From: Rhodobacteraceae bacterium XHP0102
GTDB lineage: Bacteria; Pseudomonadota; Alphaproteobacteria; Rhodobacterales; Rhodobacteraceae
NCBI GenBank assembly: GCA_025751475.1
Contig: JAOWLD010000001.1
Location: 248,001-312,000, forward strand
Reading direction: 5' to 3'
Length of the DNA: 64,000 nucleotides
The notes under the pieces are model-generated. The model did no database searches, was not told the origin of the DNA, and saw only the letters and a program-made list of their open reading frames with translations. Made by a program: the position numbers and the translations under genes. Shown here piece by piece: positions 16,586 through 25,393 of this stretch; within the stretch, counting starts at the first letter, position 1, and every line of letters begins with the position of its first letter.

Positions 16586-17224
16586 TCAGCGGCGGCGATC
16601 GCGTCTGGTGCTCATCGGTTGGAACGCCACGCCCACGTGCGCCTCGCAATAGGGTTTGCCCTGTTGCACAGGCAGGCCGCAGAAATAGAAATTCTCGGTG
16701 GCGGGATCCCCGATGGGCCATTTGCAGGTGCGTTCGGTCAATTCCATCAGGCTGATGCGTTTGGCGTGGGTTTCAACTTCCTTGACCTTGGCCAAGGCCT
16801 CAGGGCTGATTTCATTGGCCGAAGGTTGCGGTGGTAGCGGCTGACCTGCTGGAACAATCGGCTTGCGCAATGGGGTGACATTATTGGCACGCGGTGCGGG
16901 AACGCTGCTCGCCGCCTCGGCCATTGGTTTGGTGTCTGGTGCAGACCGCGCCTTGCTGGCAGCTGGCGCCTCGGCGCTCAAATCGCGTTTTGCGTTTGCG
17001 CGCGCGCTCGCTGCGCTTGGCTCGGCGGGTGCTTTGGTCTCCTTCACCGATTTCGGCGCAGGTGTTGTGGTCGTTGTGGAGCGGTTCGACAGCCCCAGAC
17101 GATGCACTTTGCCGATCACCGCGTTGCGGGTCACACCGCCAAGCTCCTTGGCGATTTGGCTTGCGGATTGACCTTCCGCCCACATTTTCTTGAGTAGCTC
17201 TACGCGCTCATCGGTCCAGGACAT
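16586..17224 (-). CDS. gcrA: Cell-cycle regulator GcrA
   Basis: A 212-residue GcrA, the alphaproteobacterial factor that binds sigma70 and CcrM-methylated GANTC promoters to drive cell-cycle genes. The N-terminal DNA-binding helix-turn-helix (about 1-46) reads SWTDERVELLKKMW...GGVTRNAVIGKVHRLGL. A Pro/Ala-rich linker follows, then the sigma-binding C terminus with CKWPIGDP, FCGLPV and YCEAHVGVAFQP. Two adjacent ATGs exist; the second (17224) is better spaced from AGGAGG. It stands opposite an ABC-2 permease and ends at a shared terminator. Confidence 0.96.
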   Translation of the reverse strand: MSWTDERVELLKKMWAEGQSASQIAKELGGVTRNAVIGKVHRLGLSNRSTTTTTPAPKSVKETKAPAEPSAASARANAKRDLSAEAPAASKARSAPDTKPMAEAASSVPAPRANNVTPLRKPIVPAGQPLPPQPSANEISPEALAKVKEVETHAKRISLMELTERTCKWPIGDPATENFYFCGLPVQQGKPYCEAHVGVAFQPMSTRRDRRR

Positions 17225-17511
17225 CATGTCCCTCCTGCATCAGACATGGCAATTTGGCCTTTTGGGCCGATCGTGTATTGGCGCGCAATGCGCCAGATAC
17301 AAAAAACGGGATATCGACCTTTTGAACCCAAAAGTGAACCCCTATTCTAACGGGACCATGGCCCAAAACAAGGGGCCAAAACAAGGGCAAAACCCTGCAG
17401 CGGCGTGGCGGTTTGCGTTTATCCACAGCTTCAGAGGGGTTGAGGTGCCGATGGCCCTGCTCTACCTCTGGCACAAAGAACACAGATGGGCGGTTCGATG
17501 GAGAGCAGAAC

Positions 17512-18309
17512 ATGAGCACAGAAATGGGCGCGCGGCGATTTGGCCAGATGAATTGGTTGGGCCTTTACACCTTGATCTGGCGCGAAGTGATGCGCTTTGC
17601 CACAGTTTGGAGCCAAACCTTGCTTGCACCTCTGGTCACGGCGGGCCTGTTCATCGCGATTTTTTCGCTCGCCATCGGAACGCAGCGTGGTGACGTTATG
17701 GGCGTGTCCTTCGTGCATTTCATTGCACCTGGCATTGTGATGATGACCGTCATTCAAAACGCTTTTGCAAACACCTCCTCCTCGATTGTCATTTCAAAAG
17801 TGCAGGGCAATATCGTTGATACATTGATGCCCCCCCTCAGCCCGTTGGAACTGGTTCTTGGCTATATGGCGGGTGGGGTTGCGCGCGGGTTTATGGTCGC
17901 CCTTTGCACCATGGCGGTCATTTTTCCGTTCATCGGACTTGGCATGGCCCATCCGATATGGGCCTTGGTTTTTGTGGTCCTCGGCGCCGCATTTCTTGGG
18001 CTGGTGGGCGTGGTCGCGGGGATCATCGCGCAAAAATTTGACCAGATTGCAGCGATAACCAATTTCATCGTGACCCCGCTGAGTTTTCTGTCGGGCACGT
18101 TTTATTCCATCGAGGGCCTGCCCCAATGGCTCTATGTGGTGAGCCATGTGAACCCTGTGTTCTACCTGATTGACGGTCTGCGCTACTCGGTTCTGGGCGT
18201 GTCAGACAGCAGCCCCGTTTTGGGGCTGGCTGTTGCAGGCGGCGCCACGCTGGCCATTGCCTTTGCGGCTTGGGCGATGTTCCGTTCAGGCTATCGCCTC
18301 AAAAGTTAA
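17512..18309 (+). CDS. ABC-2 type transporter permease
   Basis: A 265-residue membrane protein with six membrane segments of the ABC-2 permease class (capsule, O-antigen or drug exporters). The N terminus is short and cytoplasmic ([20 protein letters not shown]), and the coupling region reads [20 protein letters not shown]. The C-terminal part has [16 protein letters not shown] and [12 protein letters not shown], typical of the family. ATG 17512 has GGAGAG upstream; the open frame itself begins at 17413. No ATP-binding partner gene lies on either side, so its ATPase must be encoded elsewhere. Its TAA interlocks with the argF stop (TTAA, 18306-18309). Confidence 0.9.
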   Translation: MSTEMGARRFGQMNWLGLYTLIWREVMRFATVWSQTLLAPLVTAGLFIAIFSLAIGTQRGDVMGVSFVHFIAPGIVMMTVIQNAFANTSSSIVISKVQGNIVDTLMPPLSPLELVLGYMAGGVARGFMVALCTMAVIFPFIGLGMAHPIWALVFVVLGAAFLGLVGVVAGIIAQKFDQIAAITNFIVTPLSFLSGTFYSIEGLPQWLYVVSHVNPVFYLIDGLRYSVLGVSDSSPVLGLAVAGGATLAIAFAAWAMFRSGYRLKS

Positions 18310-19232
18310 AGACCAAGACACCAACGCATCACCGCCTTTTGCGCATGAAGACGGTTTTCGGCCTCGTCAAAGATCACGGATTGCGGACCATCCATCACCT
18401 CATTGGTGACTTCTTCGCCCCGATGCGCAGGCAGGCAATGCATGAACAATGCGTCCTCCTTGGCATGGGCCATCAGGGCGGCATTGATCTGATAAGGGCG
18501 CAATTGGTTGTGGCGGCGTTCCTTGGTGGTCTGGCTGTCATGCATCGACACCCATGTGTCTGTCACCACCAAATCGGCCCCTTCCACGGCACGCGCAGGA
18601 TCGCGCACAATTTCGATTTTCGAGCCTTTGGCGCGGGCTTCTTCCACGAAGACACGCTCAGGATCAAGGGTTTCGGGGCCTGTAAAGGTCAGGTCAAACC
18701 CAAACTGCCCTGCGGCATGGATCATCGAGGCGCAGACATTGTTGCCATCTCCCGACCAGACCACTTTCTTGCCTGCAATCGGCCCGCGATGTTCTTCATA
18801 GGTCAGGATATCGGCCATGATCTGGCACGGGTGGGTGCGGTTGGTCAGCCCGTTGATGACAGGCACAGTGGCATTCTCGGCCAATTCCAACAACACATCC
18901 TCCTCGAAAGTGCGGATCATAATCAGATCAACGTAGCGCGATAAAACCCGCGCTGTATCTGCAATGGTTTCGCCATGGCCAAGTTGCATCTCGCTGCCCG
19001 AAAGCACCATGGATTGGCCACCCATTTGGCGCACCCCCACATCAAAAGAGACCCGCGTTCGGGTTGAGGGTTTTTCAAAAATCAGCGCCACCATATGGCC
19101 CGCAAGCGGCTGTGCGTCATCAGCGGCACCTTTGGGCCTGCCTGCCCGCGCCTGCTTCATCGCGGCGGCTTGGTCGATCATAGCCCGCAAATCGGCAGGT
19201 GCGGTTTTGTGGATATCGAGAAAATGGTTCAT
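18306..19232 (-). CDS. argF: Ornithine carbamoyltransferase
   Basis: A 308-residue enzyme that joins carbamoyl phosphate and ornithine into citrulline in arginine synthesis. Carbamoyl-phosphate motif STRTR lies in [13 protein letters not shown] (about 54-66), HPCQIMADI is the second phosphate site, and DTWVSM and [12 protein letters not shown] hold the ornithine-binding residues including the conserved Cys of HCLP. Length is normal. It follows argD by 27 bases on the same strand, forming an argDF operon. Confidence 0.97.
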   Translation of the reverse strand: MNHFLDIHKTAPADLRAMIDQAAAMKQARAGRPKGAADDAQPLAGHMVALIFEKPSTRTRVSFDVGVRQMGGQSMVLSGSEMQLGHGETIADTARVLSRYVDLIMIRTFEEDVLLELAENATVPVINGLTNRTHPCQIMADILTYEEHRGPIAGKKVVWSGDGNNVCASMIHAAGQFGFDLTFTGPETLDPERVFVEEARAKGSKIEIVRDPARAVEGADLVVTDTWVSMHDSQTTKERRHNQLRPYQINAALMAHAKEDALFMHCLPAHRGEEVTNEVMDGPQSVIFDEAENRLHAQKAVMRWCLGL

Positions 19233-19259
19233 CCTGTTGTCTTTCGTTCGCGGCGGCGA

Positions 19260-20438
19260 TCACGCGCCTGCGTCAATGGCTTCAAGCGCAAGCGACAGGC
19301 GGGTGACCGCCTCTTGCGCTTCGTTTTCGCTCAAGGTGAGGGGGGGCAGTAGGCGCACCACATTGTCCGCAGCAGGCACACTGAGCATCAATTGGGTTTG
19401 CGCGGCGCGCACGAGGTCAAGGTTGCTGATTTTGCACTTCAGGCCCAGCATCAGACCTTTGCCGCGCACCTCTTCCAGATGATGGGGGAATTGGGCAATC
19501 AACCCTTCTAGGCCCTGACGCAAAGCACCGCTGACGCGCGAGACATGGTCGAAGAATCCATCCTCTAGCATGGCCTCCATGACGGCGATGCCAACCGCGC
19601 AGGCCAAAGGATTGCCGCCATAGGTTGACCCATGGCTGCCCGCGACCATGCCGCTGCCCGCATCCTCGGTGGCCAGAACCGCGCCCAGCGGAAAGCCGCC
19701 GCCGATGCCTTTGGCAACCATCATGATATCGGGGGTCACACCTGCCCATTCATGGGCGAAAAGCCGCCCCGTGCGGCCCATCCCGCATTGCACCTCATCA
19801 AAGATCAGCAATGTGCCCGTCTTGTCGCACAGATCACGCAGACCTTTTAGGCATTGCTCAGGCACAGGGCGAATGCCGCCTTCGCCTTGAATGGGCTCGA
19901 TCATCACGGCGCAGGTTTGATCGGTGATGGCCGCCTCAAGCGCCGCGTGATCGCCCCATTTCAAATGTGTAAAATGTGGCATCAAAGGGCCAAAACCCTT
20001 GACCATCTTCTCAGACCCTGCCGCTGCAATCGCGCCCGTTGAGCGGCCATGAAACGCGCCCTCAAAGGCGACAATCTCAACACGATGCGTGGCGCCCTTC
20101 TCGGCATGATATTTACGCGCCATTTTAATGGCCAACTCGGCGCTTTCGGTGCCAGAATTGGTGAAGAACACCCGATCCGCGAAGGTGTTTTCAGTCAAGA
20201 GATCGCCCAGTTTTTCCTGCTCTGGGATCCTGTATAGGTTTGAGACGTGCCACAGTTTTTGCGCTTGATCGCTCAGGGCTTGGACAAGTTTAGGATGGGC
20301 ATGGCCCAGCGCATTGACGGCGATGCCCGCTGTCATGTCCAAAAATCGGCGACCATCTGCCTCGACCAGCCAAGCGCCTTCACCCTTCACGAAGGAAAGC
20401 GGGGTGCGGTTATAGGTTGGAAGAATCGAGGAAGTCAT
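19260..20438 (-). CDS. argD: Acetylornithine aminotransferase
   Basis: A 392-residue class III PLP aminotransferase that converts N-acetylglutamate semialdehyde to N-acetylornithine and often also serves lysine synthesis. The PLP Lys is in MMVAKGIGGGFPLGA, the Asp contacting the pyridine nitrogen in LIFDEVQCGMGRTGRLFAHE, and TNSGTESAELAIKMAR binds the phosphate. The frame extends 38 codons upstream, but MTSSILPTYNRTPLSFVKGEG is the family-type start, with AAGGAT upstream. It is the first gene of argDF. Confidence 0.96.
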   Translation of the reverse strand: MTSSILPTYNRTPLSFVKGEGAWLVEADGRRFLDMTAGIAVNALGHAHPKLVQALSDQAQKLWHVSNLYRIPEQEKLGDLLTENTFADRVFFTNSGTESAELAIKMARKYHAEKGATHRVEIVAFEGAFHGRSTGAIAAAGSEKMVKGFGPLMPHFTHLKWGDHAALEAAITDQTCAVMIEPIQGEGGIRPVPEQCLKGLRDLCDKTGTLLIFDEVQCGMGRTGRLFAHEWAGVTPDIMMVAKGIGGGFPLGAVLATEDAGSGMVAGSHGSTYGGNPLACAVGIAVMEAMLEDGFFDHVSRVSGALRQGLEGLIAQFPHHLEEVRGKGLMLGLKCKISNLDLVRAAQTQLMLSVPAADNVVRLLPPLTLSENEAQEAVTRLSLALEAIDAGA

Positions 20439-20669
20439 CGCTCGGAAATCCTTGTGGTTGACCGCGTCATATGCGGTTTTGTGAAAGTCGGGATTGAACA
20501 GAGGAAATATCTGCTGCGCAAGGGCAGCGTGACAAAAAACACCAAAACCCACACCGTTTTTGGTGGGGTCAGGCCAAAGCCTTAGCGTCGGTGACGCGTT
20601 TGCGTGATGTGATGTGTTTTGACTGTCATAGGGCGCTGCATAAAGCTTTTCGATTAAACAGGCCAGATG

Positions 20670-20702
20670 AAAAAACGGACACCCAACTCGGGGTGTCCGT
20701 TT
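20670..20702 (-). terminator. Intrinsic terminator after metF
   Basis: The ten-base stem ACGGACACCC/GGGTGTCCGT (20675-20684 with 20691-20700) is followed on the minus strand by a run of six T. It lies directly behind metF. The roughly 230 remaining bases up to argD hold nothing else I can name. Confidence 0.9.
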
Positions 20703-20708
20703 GGATAT

Positions 20709-21575
20709 TTAGGCCACTTCGGCCAAGGCCTGTTTTGGGGTCACGCCAAGTGCGGCGCAAATGTCACGGGTCAATTCGGGGGTGTTGAGCGTGTAGAAAT
20801 GCAAATCCTCAACCCCACCTTCGATCAGGTCCGAGCACAACTCCGTGCAGAGCGCGGTGGACAAAAGCGCTTCGCGGTCATCGCGGATCGCCTTTTCATA
20901 GGCCTCATCCACCCATGCGGGGATATGCGCCCCACAAGCGGCGGCAAAGCGGCGCACGCGGGTCCAATTGTTGATGGGCAAAATACCAGGGATAATGGGT
21001 GCTGTGATCCCTGCCTTTGCACAGGCATCACGGAAGCGGAAAAATGTATCCGCTTCGAAGAAGAACTGCGTGATTGCGGAATTTGCGCCTGCATCCACCT
21101 TGCGCTTGAGGAAATCCACGCAAGCTTGCAGGTTCTCTGCGTCTGGATGGGGGTCTGGATAGGCCCCGACACGCAAATGGAACTTACCCGTTTTGGCCAA
21201 GGCTTCGACCAATTCAACCGAGCTTGCAAAGCCCTCGGGATGCGGTGTGAATTTACCTGCGCCCTTGGGTGGATCGCCGCGCAATGCCACGATCTCGGTC
21301 ACGCCTGCCTCGGCATAGCTGTCTGCAATGGCCAAGGTTTCCTCGCGGGTGGCGTTCACGCAGGTGAGATGGGCCGCAACCGCCACGCCGTAATTGGCGT
21401 GGATGGTTTTTACCGCGTCATGGGTCAAATCCCGTGTTGTCCCACCTGCGCCATAGGTCACGGAAACGAATTCGGGCGAGAGCGGGGCAAGCTTGCCCAA
21501 TGTGTCCCACAGACGGAAAGAGGCCTCAATCGACTGCGGCGGAAAGAATTCGAATGAAATACGCGGTGCGGACAT
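20709..21575 (-). CDS. metF: Methylenetetrahydrofolate reductase
   Basis: A 288-residue FAD enzyme that reduces 5,10-methylene- to 5-methyl-tetrahydrofolate for methionine synthesis. The start ISFEFFPPQS carries the catalytic Glu; VTYGAGGTTRD, ALRGDPPKG and TQFFFEADTFF are family blocks lining the FAD and folate site. The ATG at 21575 fits the family; the open frame runs 14 codons further into the regulatory region. It is divergent from metR, with a MetR-type site between them, so activation by MetR with homocysteine is expected. Confidence 0.97.
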   Translation of the reverse strand: MSAPRISFEFFPPQSIEASFRLWDTLGKLAPLSPEFVSVTYGAGGTTRDLTHDAVKTIHANYGVAVAAHLTCVNATREETLAIADSYAEAGVTEIVALRGDPPKGAGKFTPHPEGFASSVELVEALAKTGKFHLRVGAYPDPHPDAENLQACVDFLKRKVDAGANSAITQFFFEADTFFRFRDACAKAGITAPIIPGILPINNWTRVRRFAAACGAHIPAWVDEAYEKAIRDDREALLSTALCTELCSDLIEGGVEDLHFYTLNTPELTRDICAALGVTPKQALAEVA

Positions 21576-21629
21576 GGTGATTCTGAAATCCTTGAATTGC
21601 TTGCGATCTTGTCGCATAGAGATGCTCAG

Positions 21630-21642
21630 TGAAGCAAATTCA
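21630..21642. promoter_or_regulatory. MetR box in the metF-metR intergenic region
   Basis: TGAAGCAAATTCA matches the MetR consensus TGAA-N5-TTCA exactly. It lies 55 bases before metF and 28 before metR, where one dimer could both activate metF and repress metR. Confidence 0.75.
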
Positions 21643-21670
21643 TAAAACTCATCATCAATATGAGGATGAT

Positions 21671-22582
21671 ATGCATATAGAGTTTCGCCACCTGCGCACG
21701 ATCAAAGCGATCCATGAATGTGGTGGCCTCGCCAAAGCCGCCGATCAGTTGCACATCACGCAAAGTGCTTTGAGCCATCAGATCAAGGGGCTTGAGGATC
21801 AGGCGGGGTTGGAATTGTTCGTGCGCCGATCCAAGCCGATGAAACTGTCCGCCGCGGGGATGAAGCTGTTGCGCTTGGCCGAGGAGGTTTTGCCGCGCAT
21901 TGAGGCACTGGAGGATGAGTTTTCAGGGCTTCGGTCGGGCAAGTCGGGGCGGCTGCATATCGCCATCGAATGTCACGCCTGTTTTGACTGGCTTTTGCCC
22001 GTGCTTGAGGCGTTTCGCACGTCATGGCCTGAGATTGATGTCGATATTCGCCCTGGATTGCAATTCGAGGCCCTGCCTGCGCTTCTGCGTGAGGAGGTGG
22101 ATTTGGTTGTCTCCTCCGACCCCGAAGATTTGGACGGGGTCGATTTTACCCCGCTCTTTGATTACGAGCCTGTTTTCATCTGTTCTAAAGACCATCCGCT
22201 TGCACAAAAGGATTTCATCAGCGCCGAGGATTTCGCGCAGGAGACCTTGATCACATATCCCGTTGATCGTGCGCGGCTTGATGTGTTCACCGAAGTTTTG
22301 ATGCCCGCGGGTGTTGAACCAAAAGCAATCAGGCGGGTCGAGTTGTCCGCCGTGATTGTGCTTTTGGTCGCCTCCATGCGGGGTGTGGCGGTGTTGCCCG
22401 ATTGGGTGGTGCGCGGGCAAGCTGTGCAAAATGCCTCCATCGTGGCCAAACCTCTGACCAAAACGGGTGTCACCAAACGGCTCTATGGGGCCACAAGGGC
22501 CGAGGACACGGCCAAGCCCTTCGTGGCCAATGTGCTGCGCCTCGCACGCACGGAGCCGCCAAAACTTCAACGGCGCGGCTGA
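21671..22582 (+). CDS. metR: LysR-family regulator of methionine genes
   Basis: A 303-residue LysR-type regulator. The N-terminal winged helix reads IEFRHLRTIKAIHECGGLA then AADQLHITQSALSHQIKGLE, the characteristic start of MetR rather than of other LysR proteins. The effector domain covers about 90-295. ATG 21671 follows TGAGGATG; an upstream ATG at 21629 overlaps the MetR box and is less likely. Divergent placement from metF and the perfect TGAA-N5-TTCA element support the assignment. Confidence 0.9.
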   Translation: MHIEFRHLRTIKAIHECGGLAKAADQLHITQSALSHQIKGLEDQAGLELFVRRSKPMKLSAAGMKLLRLAEEVLPRIEALEDEFSGLRSGKSGRLHIAIECHACFDWLLPVLEAFRTSWPEIDVDIRPGLQFEALPALLREEVDLVVSSDPEDLDGVDFTPLFDYEPVFICSKDHPLAQKDFISAEDFAQETLITYPVDRARLDVFTEVLMPAGVEPKAIRRVELSAVIVLLVASMRGVAVLPDWVVRGQAVQNASIVAKPLTKTGVTKRLYGATRAEDTAKPFVANVLRLARTEPPKLQRRG

Positions 22583-22697
22583 GGCCTGCACAGTTTTTGA
22601 GGAATTCACAGCCCTGCACCCTTGGCAGTGGCGCAGTCGCGGGCTATAGGGCGCGCCTGTTGCTTGGGCTTTTTGCCCGCCCGAAAGGAAATCGAAG

Positions 22698-23498
22698 ATG
22701 CAAGGTTCGGCCAATCTCAATGTTATGATCAAAGCAGCCCGCAAAGCGGGGCGTAGCTTGCTCAAAGATTTTCGCGAGGTCGAGAACCTACAGGTGTCCT
22801 CCAAGGGGCCAGGGGATTTTGTCAGCCGTGCAGACCGTGCCGCTGAGGAATTGTTGCGCGAGGAATTGATGGGCGCGCGCCCCAATTACGGGTTCTTGGG
22901 CGAAGAAGGGGGCGAGATTGCAGGAACGGACCCAACGCGCCGTTGGATTGTCGACCCGCTTGATGGCACCACGAATTATCTGCATGGTTTGCCCCATTGG
23001 GCGGTGTCCATTGCACTCGAGCATAAGGGCGAGATCGTTTCGGCAGTGGTCTACGACCCAAGCCGCGATGAATTGTTCTATGCCGAGAAAGGGGCGGGTG
23101 CATGGCTGAACGACAGCCAGCGTATGCGCGTTTCAGGGCGCACCAAGTTGATCGACTCGATTTTCGCCATGGGTGTGCCTTTTGGCACGCAAAAATATCT
23201 GCCCGCCGTTCTGCGCGATATGGGGCAGCTTTTGCCTGTCTGCGCAGGTGTACGGCGTCTTGGGGCAGGGTCGCTGGATTTGGCCTATGTCGCGGCAGGG
23301 CGCTATGATGGGTTCTGGGATTACCACCTCAAACCATGGGATTTCGCGGCTGGTTTGCTGATCGTGCGCGAAGCGGGTGGTTTCGTGGAACCGATGCGCC
23401 AAGGTCAAGATTTGATGGAGGATGGTCATTTGATCGCGGGCGCAGCCTCGATTTTTGAGCCATTCGCCAAGATCATCCGCAGCCGCGAGGCCGATTAA
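22698..23498 (+). CDS. suhB: Inositol monophosphatase family protein
   Basis: A 266-residue Mg2+-dependent phosphatase. Metal-binding motifs are EEGG (in GFLGEEGGEI), WIVDPLDGTTNYLHGLP and WDYHLKPWDFAAG, the two inositol monophosphatase signatures. In bacteria, SuhB-type proteins also act with NusG/NusA in rRNA antitermination; which role applies here is not visible. The site GAAAGGAA precedes the ATG. Its TAA interlocks with that of xerC (TTAA, 23495-23498). Confidence 0.93.
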   Translation: MQGSANLNVMIKAARKAGRSLLKDFREVENLQVSSKGPGDFVSRADRAAEELLREELMGARPNYGFLGEEGGEIAGTDPTRRWIVDPLDGTTNYLHGLPHWAVSIALEHKGEIVSAVVYDPSRDELFYAEKGAGAWLNDSQRMRVSGRTKLIDSIFAMGVPFGTQKYLPAVLRDMGQLLPVCAGVRRLGAGSLDLAYVAAGRYDGFWDYHLKPWDFAAGLLIVREAGGFVEPMRQGQDLMEDGHLIAGAASIFEPFAKIIRSREAD

Positions 23499-24421
23499 GC
23501 CGTTGCACCCTTTGGGTGTGCGGCCCTGTAGATATCCATCAAGCGCTTGTTGTCCACCGCCGTATAGGCCTGTGTTGTGGACAGGCTTGCATGACCCAGA
23601 AGTTCTTGGATCGCGCGCAAATCCCCGCCCGCATTCAACAGATGCGTGGCAAAGCTGTGGCGCAGGGCATGGGGTGTGGCACTTGCGGCCAGACCCAATT
23701 GCAGCCGCGCACGTTCTACAATCAAGGCCACAATGCGTGCGTTGAGCGGTCCGCCCCGTATCCCACGAAACAGGGGGCTGTCCGCGTCCAGATCGAAGGG
23801 ACATAGCGCGGCGTAGCGTGCGACCGCCTCGCGAGCGGCGGGGATCACGGGCAACTCGCGCTCCTTGTTGCCCTTGCCGCGTATCCGCAACACCTCTCCC
23901 AAGGGAAGCATGGCGCCTGATAGGGACAAAGCCTCCCCACGGCGCAACCCGCACCCATAGAGCAGGGTCACAAGCGCCAGATCGCGCGCTTGCACCCAAG
24001 GCCTTGTGTCGCCCGTTTCCACCTGTGCGAGCAGATTATGCGCATCCCCCTCGCTCAAGGGGCGCGGCAGGCCGCGTTGATAGCGCGGCGCGCGGATCGA
24101 CAGCACCACGGAAGCATCAAACCCGTCACGGTCGGACCACCAATTATAAAAACTGCGCACCGCAGACAGCCCCCGCGCCAAGGATCGCGCACCAACCCCG
24201 CGTCCCCGTTGCGCTGCCATATAGGCGCGCATATCGCGCAGGCTTAGGGATTTTAATCCATCGGGTGTGCGATGATCGGGATCATGAGTGGCTTGGAATT
24301 CCAAGAAGTCACGCAGATCGCGCGCATAGGCCTCGATGGTGGCGGGCGCGCGACCCTCTACCCCGCGCAGATGGGTCAACCATCGCTGCAATAGGTCACG
24401 TGTTGCGGGGGCGATTAACAT
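23495..24421 (-). CDS. xerC: Tyrosine recombinase XerC
   Basis: A 308-residue site-specific recombinase that with XerD resolves chromosome dimers at dif. The N-terminal SAM-like core-binding domain covers about 1-95; the catalytic domain has Arg in LLYGCGLRRGEALSL, HALRHSFATHLLNAGGD with the H-x-x-R pair, HASLSTTQAYTAV with the second His and the nucleophile Tyr. It is part of a DUF484-xerC operon with a four-base gap, which is the usual context of chromosomal XerC and argues against a mobile-element integrase. Confidence 0.94.
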   Translation of the reverse strand: MLIAPATRDLLQRWLTHLRGVEGRAPATIEAYARDLRDFLEFQATHDPDHRTPDGLKSLSLRDMRAYMAAQRGRGVGARSLARGLSAVRSFYNWWSDRDGFDASVVLSIRAPRYQRGLPRPLSEGDAHNLLAQVETGDTRPWVQARDLALVTLLYGCGLRRGEALSLSGAMLPLGEVLRIRGKGNKERELPVIPAAREAVARYAALCPFDLDADSPLFRGIRGGPLNARIVALIVERARLQLGLAASATPHALRHSFATHLLNAGGDLRAIQELLGHASLSTTQAYTAVDNKRLMDIYRAAHPKGATA

Positions 24422-24425
24422 CGGC

Positions 24426-25139
24426 CTAGCCTAGGTATTTGAGCATCACACGTTCAAACACACCCGCGAAGAAGGCCAAAAGATCCGTGCCTTGGCTGGG
24501 TCGGAAATGATGTGGGTCTTCCGCCGCAAAGGCCAACATCGCGGGCAGACGTTCAGGCCCCATGTTGAGGCGCACCAATCCTTCAGACTTGATCCATTCG
24601 GCGGCTGTGCCGAAAACCTGCTCGGCATGGGGGCTGGCACCGCGCAAGGTGACTTGGCGCATCGGGATATCGCGCCCCCCTGTGAGATAGGCATCCACAA
24701 AGCCTTCGGGCACGATGGTCAACACTTCGTCCAATCCGCTCAGATCATCGGGATCACGTTCTTCGGCTTCATGACTTTCCAAGACCAGCTTGGCGCGATC
24801 TACGCGCAATATCTCGGGCAACTCAGCCGCGGTGATCTTGAGAAAATCCTCAAAATCCGCAGCTTCTAAGACGCGCAAAACGGCCCGGTGAATTTGTTGG
24901 GTTCCCGTAAGATTTTCATAGGCAGCCGCGATAACGGAGCGATGCGTGTCCTCAAGTCTTTCGAGGCGGTTTTCCAACCGCTCCATCGCGATGCCCCGCA
25001 TATCGACCACATTGCCGCCCATCAAACGGTCATTGGCCGAGATCAGAACGCGCATCAGGTCGCGATCCTCTAGGATTAATTCGGGGTCTTTTAGAACGCG
25101 CTCACGCCAATCGCCGAGCATTTCTGCTTTCTGTGTCAC
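24426..25139 (-). CDS. DUF484 family protein
   Basis: A protein of about 237 residues in the DUF484 (GAF-like) family, almost always found upstream of xerC. A conserved opening ERVLKDPELILEDRDLM is followed by a coiled-coil segment (MERLENRLERLEDTHRSVIAAAYENL) and a GAF-like domain. The function is not known; a role beside XerC in chromosome maintenance is only contextual. The start is uncertain: GTG 25139 (AAGGA just upstream) is used; ATG 25121 or ATG 25181 are possible. Confidence 0.83.
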   Translation of the reverse strand: MTQKAEMLGDWRERVLKDPELILEDRDLMRVLISANDRLMGGNVVDMRGIAMERLENRLERLEDTHRSVIAAAYENLTGTQQIHRAVLRVLEAADFEDFLKITAAELPEILRVDRAKLVLESHEAEERDPDDLSGLDEVLTIVPEGFVDAYLTGGRDIPMRQVTLRGASPHAEQVFGTAAEWIKSEGLVRLNMGPERLPAMLAFAAEDPHHFRPSQGTDLLAFFAGVFERVMLKYLG

Positions 25140-25282
25140 TGTCCTTGCCTCATTCTGCGCGCCCCGCCTTTTGGGGGGCATCTCGTTTGTGCCACGATCT
25201 ATTGCCGTGTTGCTTACTCGTTACGCGCGCCACCTTACACCAAAGTTTTTCCGATTTCTGCCCTATTTTTCACTTCTTGAAA

Positions 25283-25381
25283 ATGACGGGGCGGAGGGTG
25301 GTGGTTTTGGCACTTTTCATCGCGGCGCTTGCATGGTTCTTTGCATATACCCCGCTTGATCCTGACTTCAAAAAAGATTGA
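25283..25381 (+). CDS. Possible 32-residue membrane peptide before priA
   Basis: An open frame whose product would have a basic start (MTGRRVV), one membrane segment (VVLALFIAALAWFFAY) and a charged tail. It ends 12 bases before the priA start, so it could be a leader gene or small protein. The ribosome site is poor and I know no family, so it may not be translated. Confidence 0.3.
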   Translation: MTGRRVVVLALFIAALAWFFAYTPLDPDFKKD

Positions 25382-25393
25382 ACGCCAAACGCG

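Noticed and set aside
23495-24421. Integrase of a mobile element
   Set aside because: The DUF484 neighbour and the length and motifs are those of chromosomal XerC.
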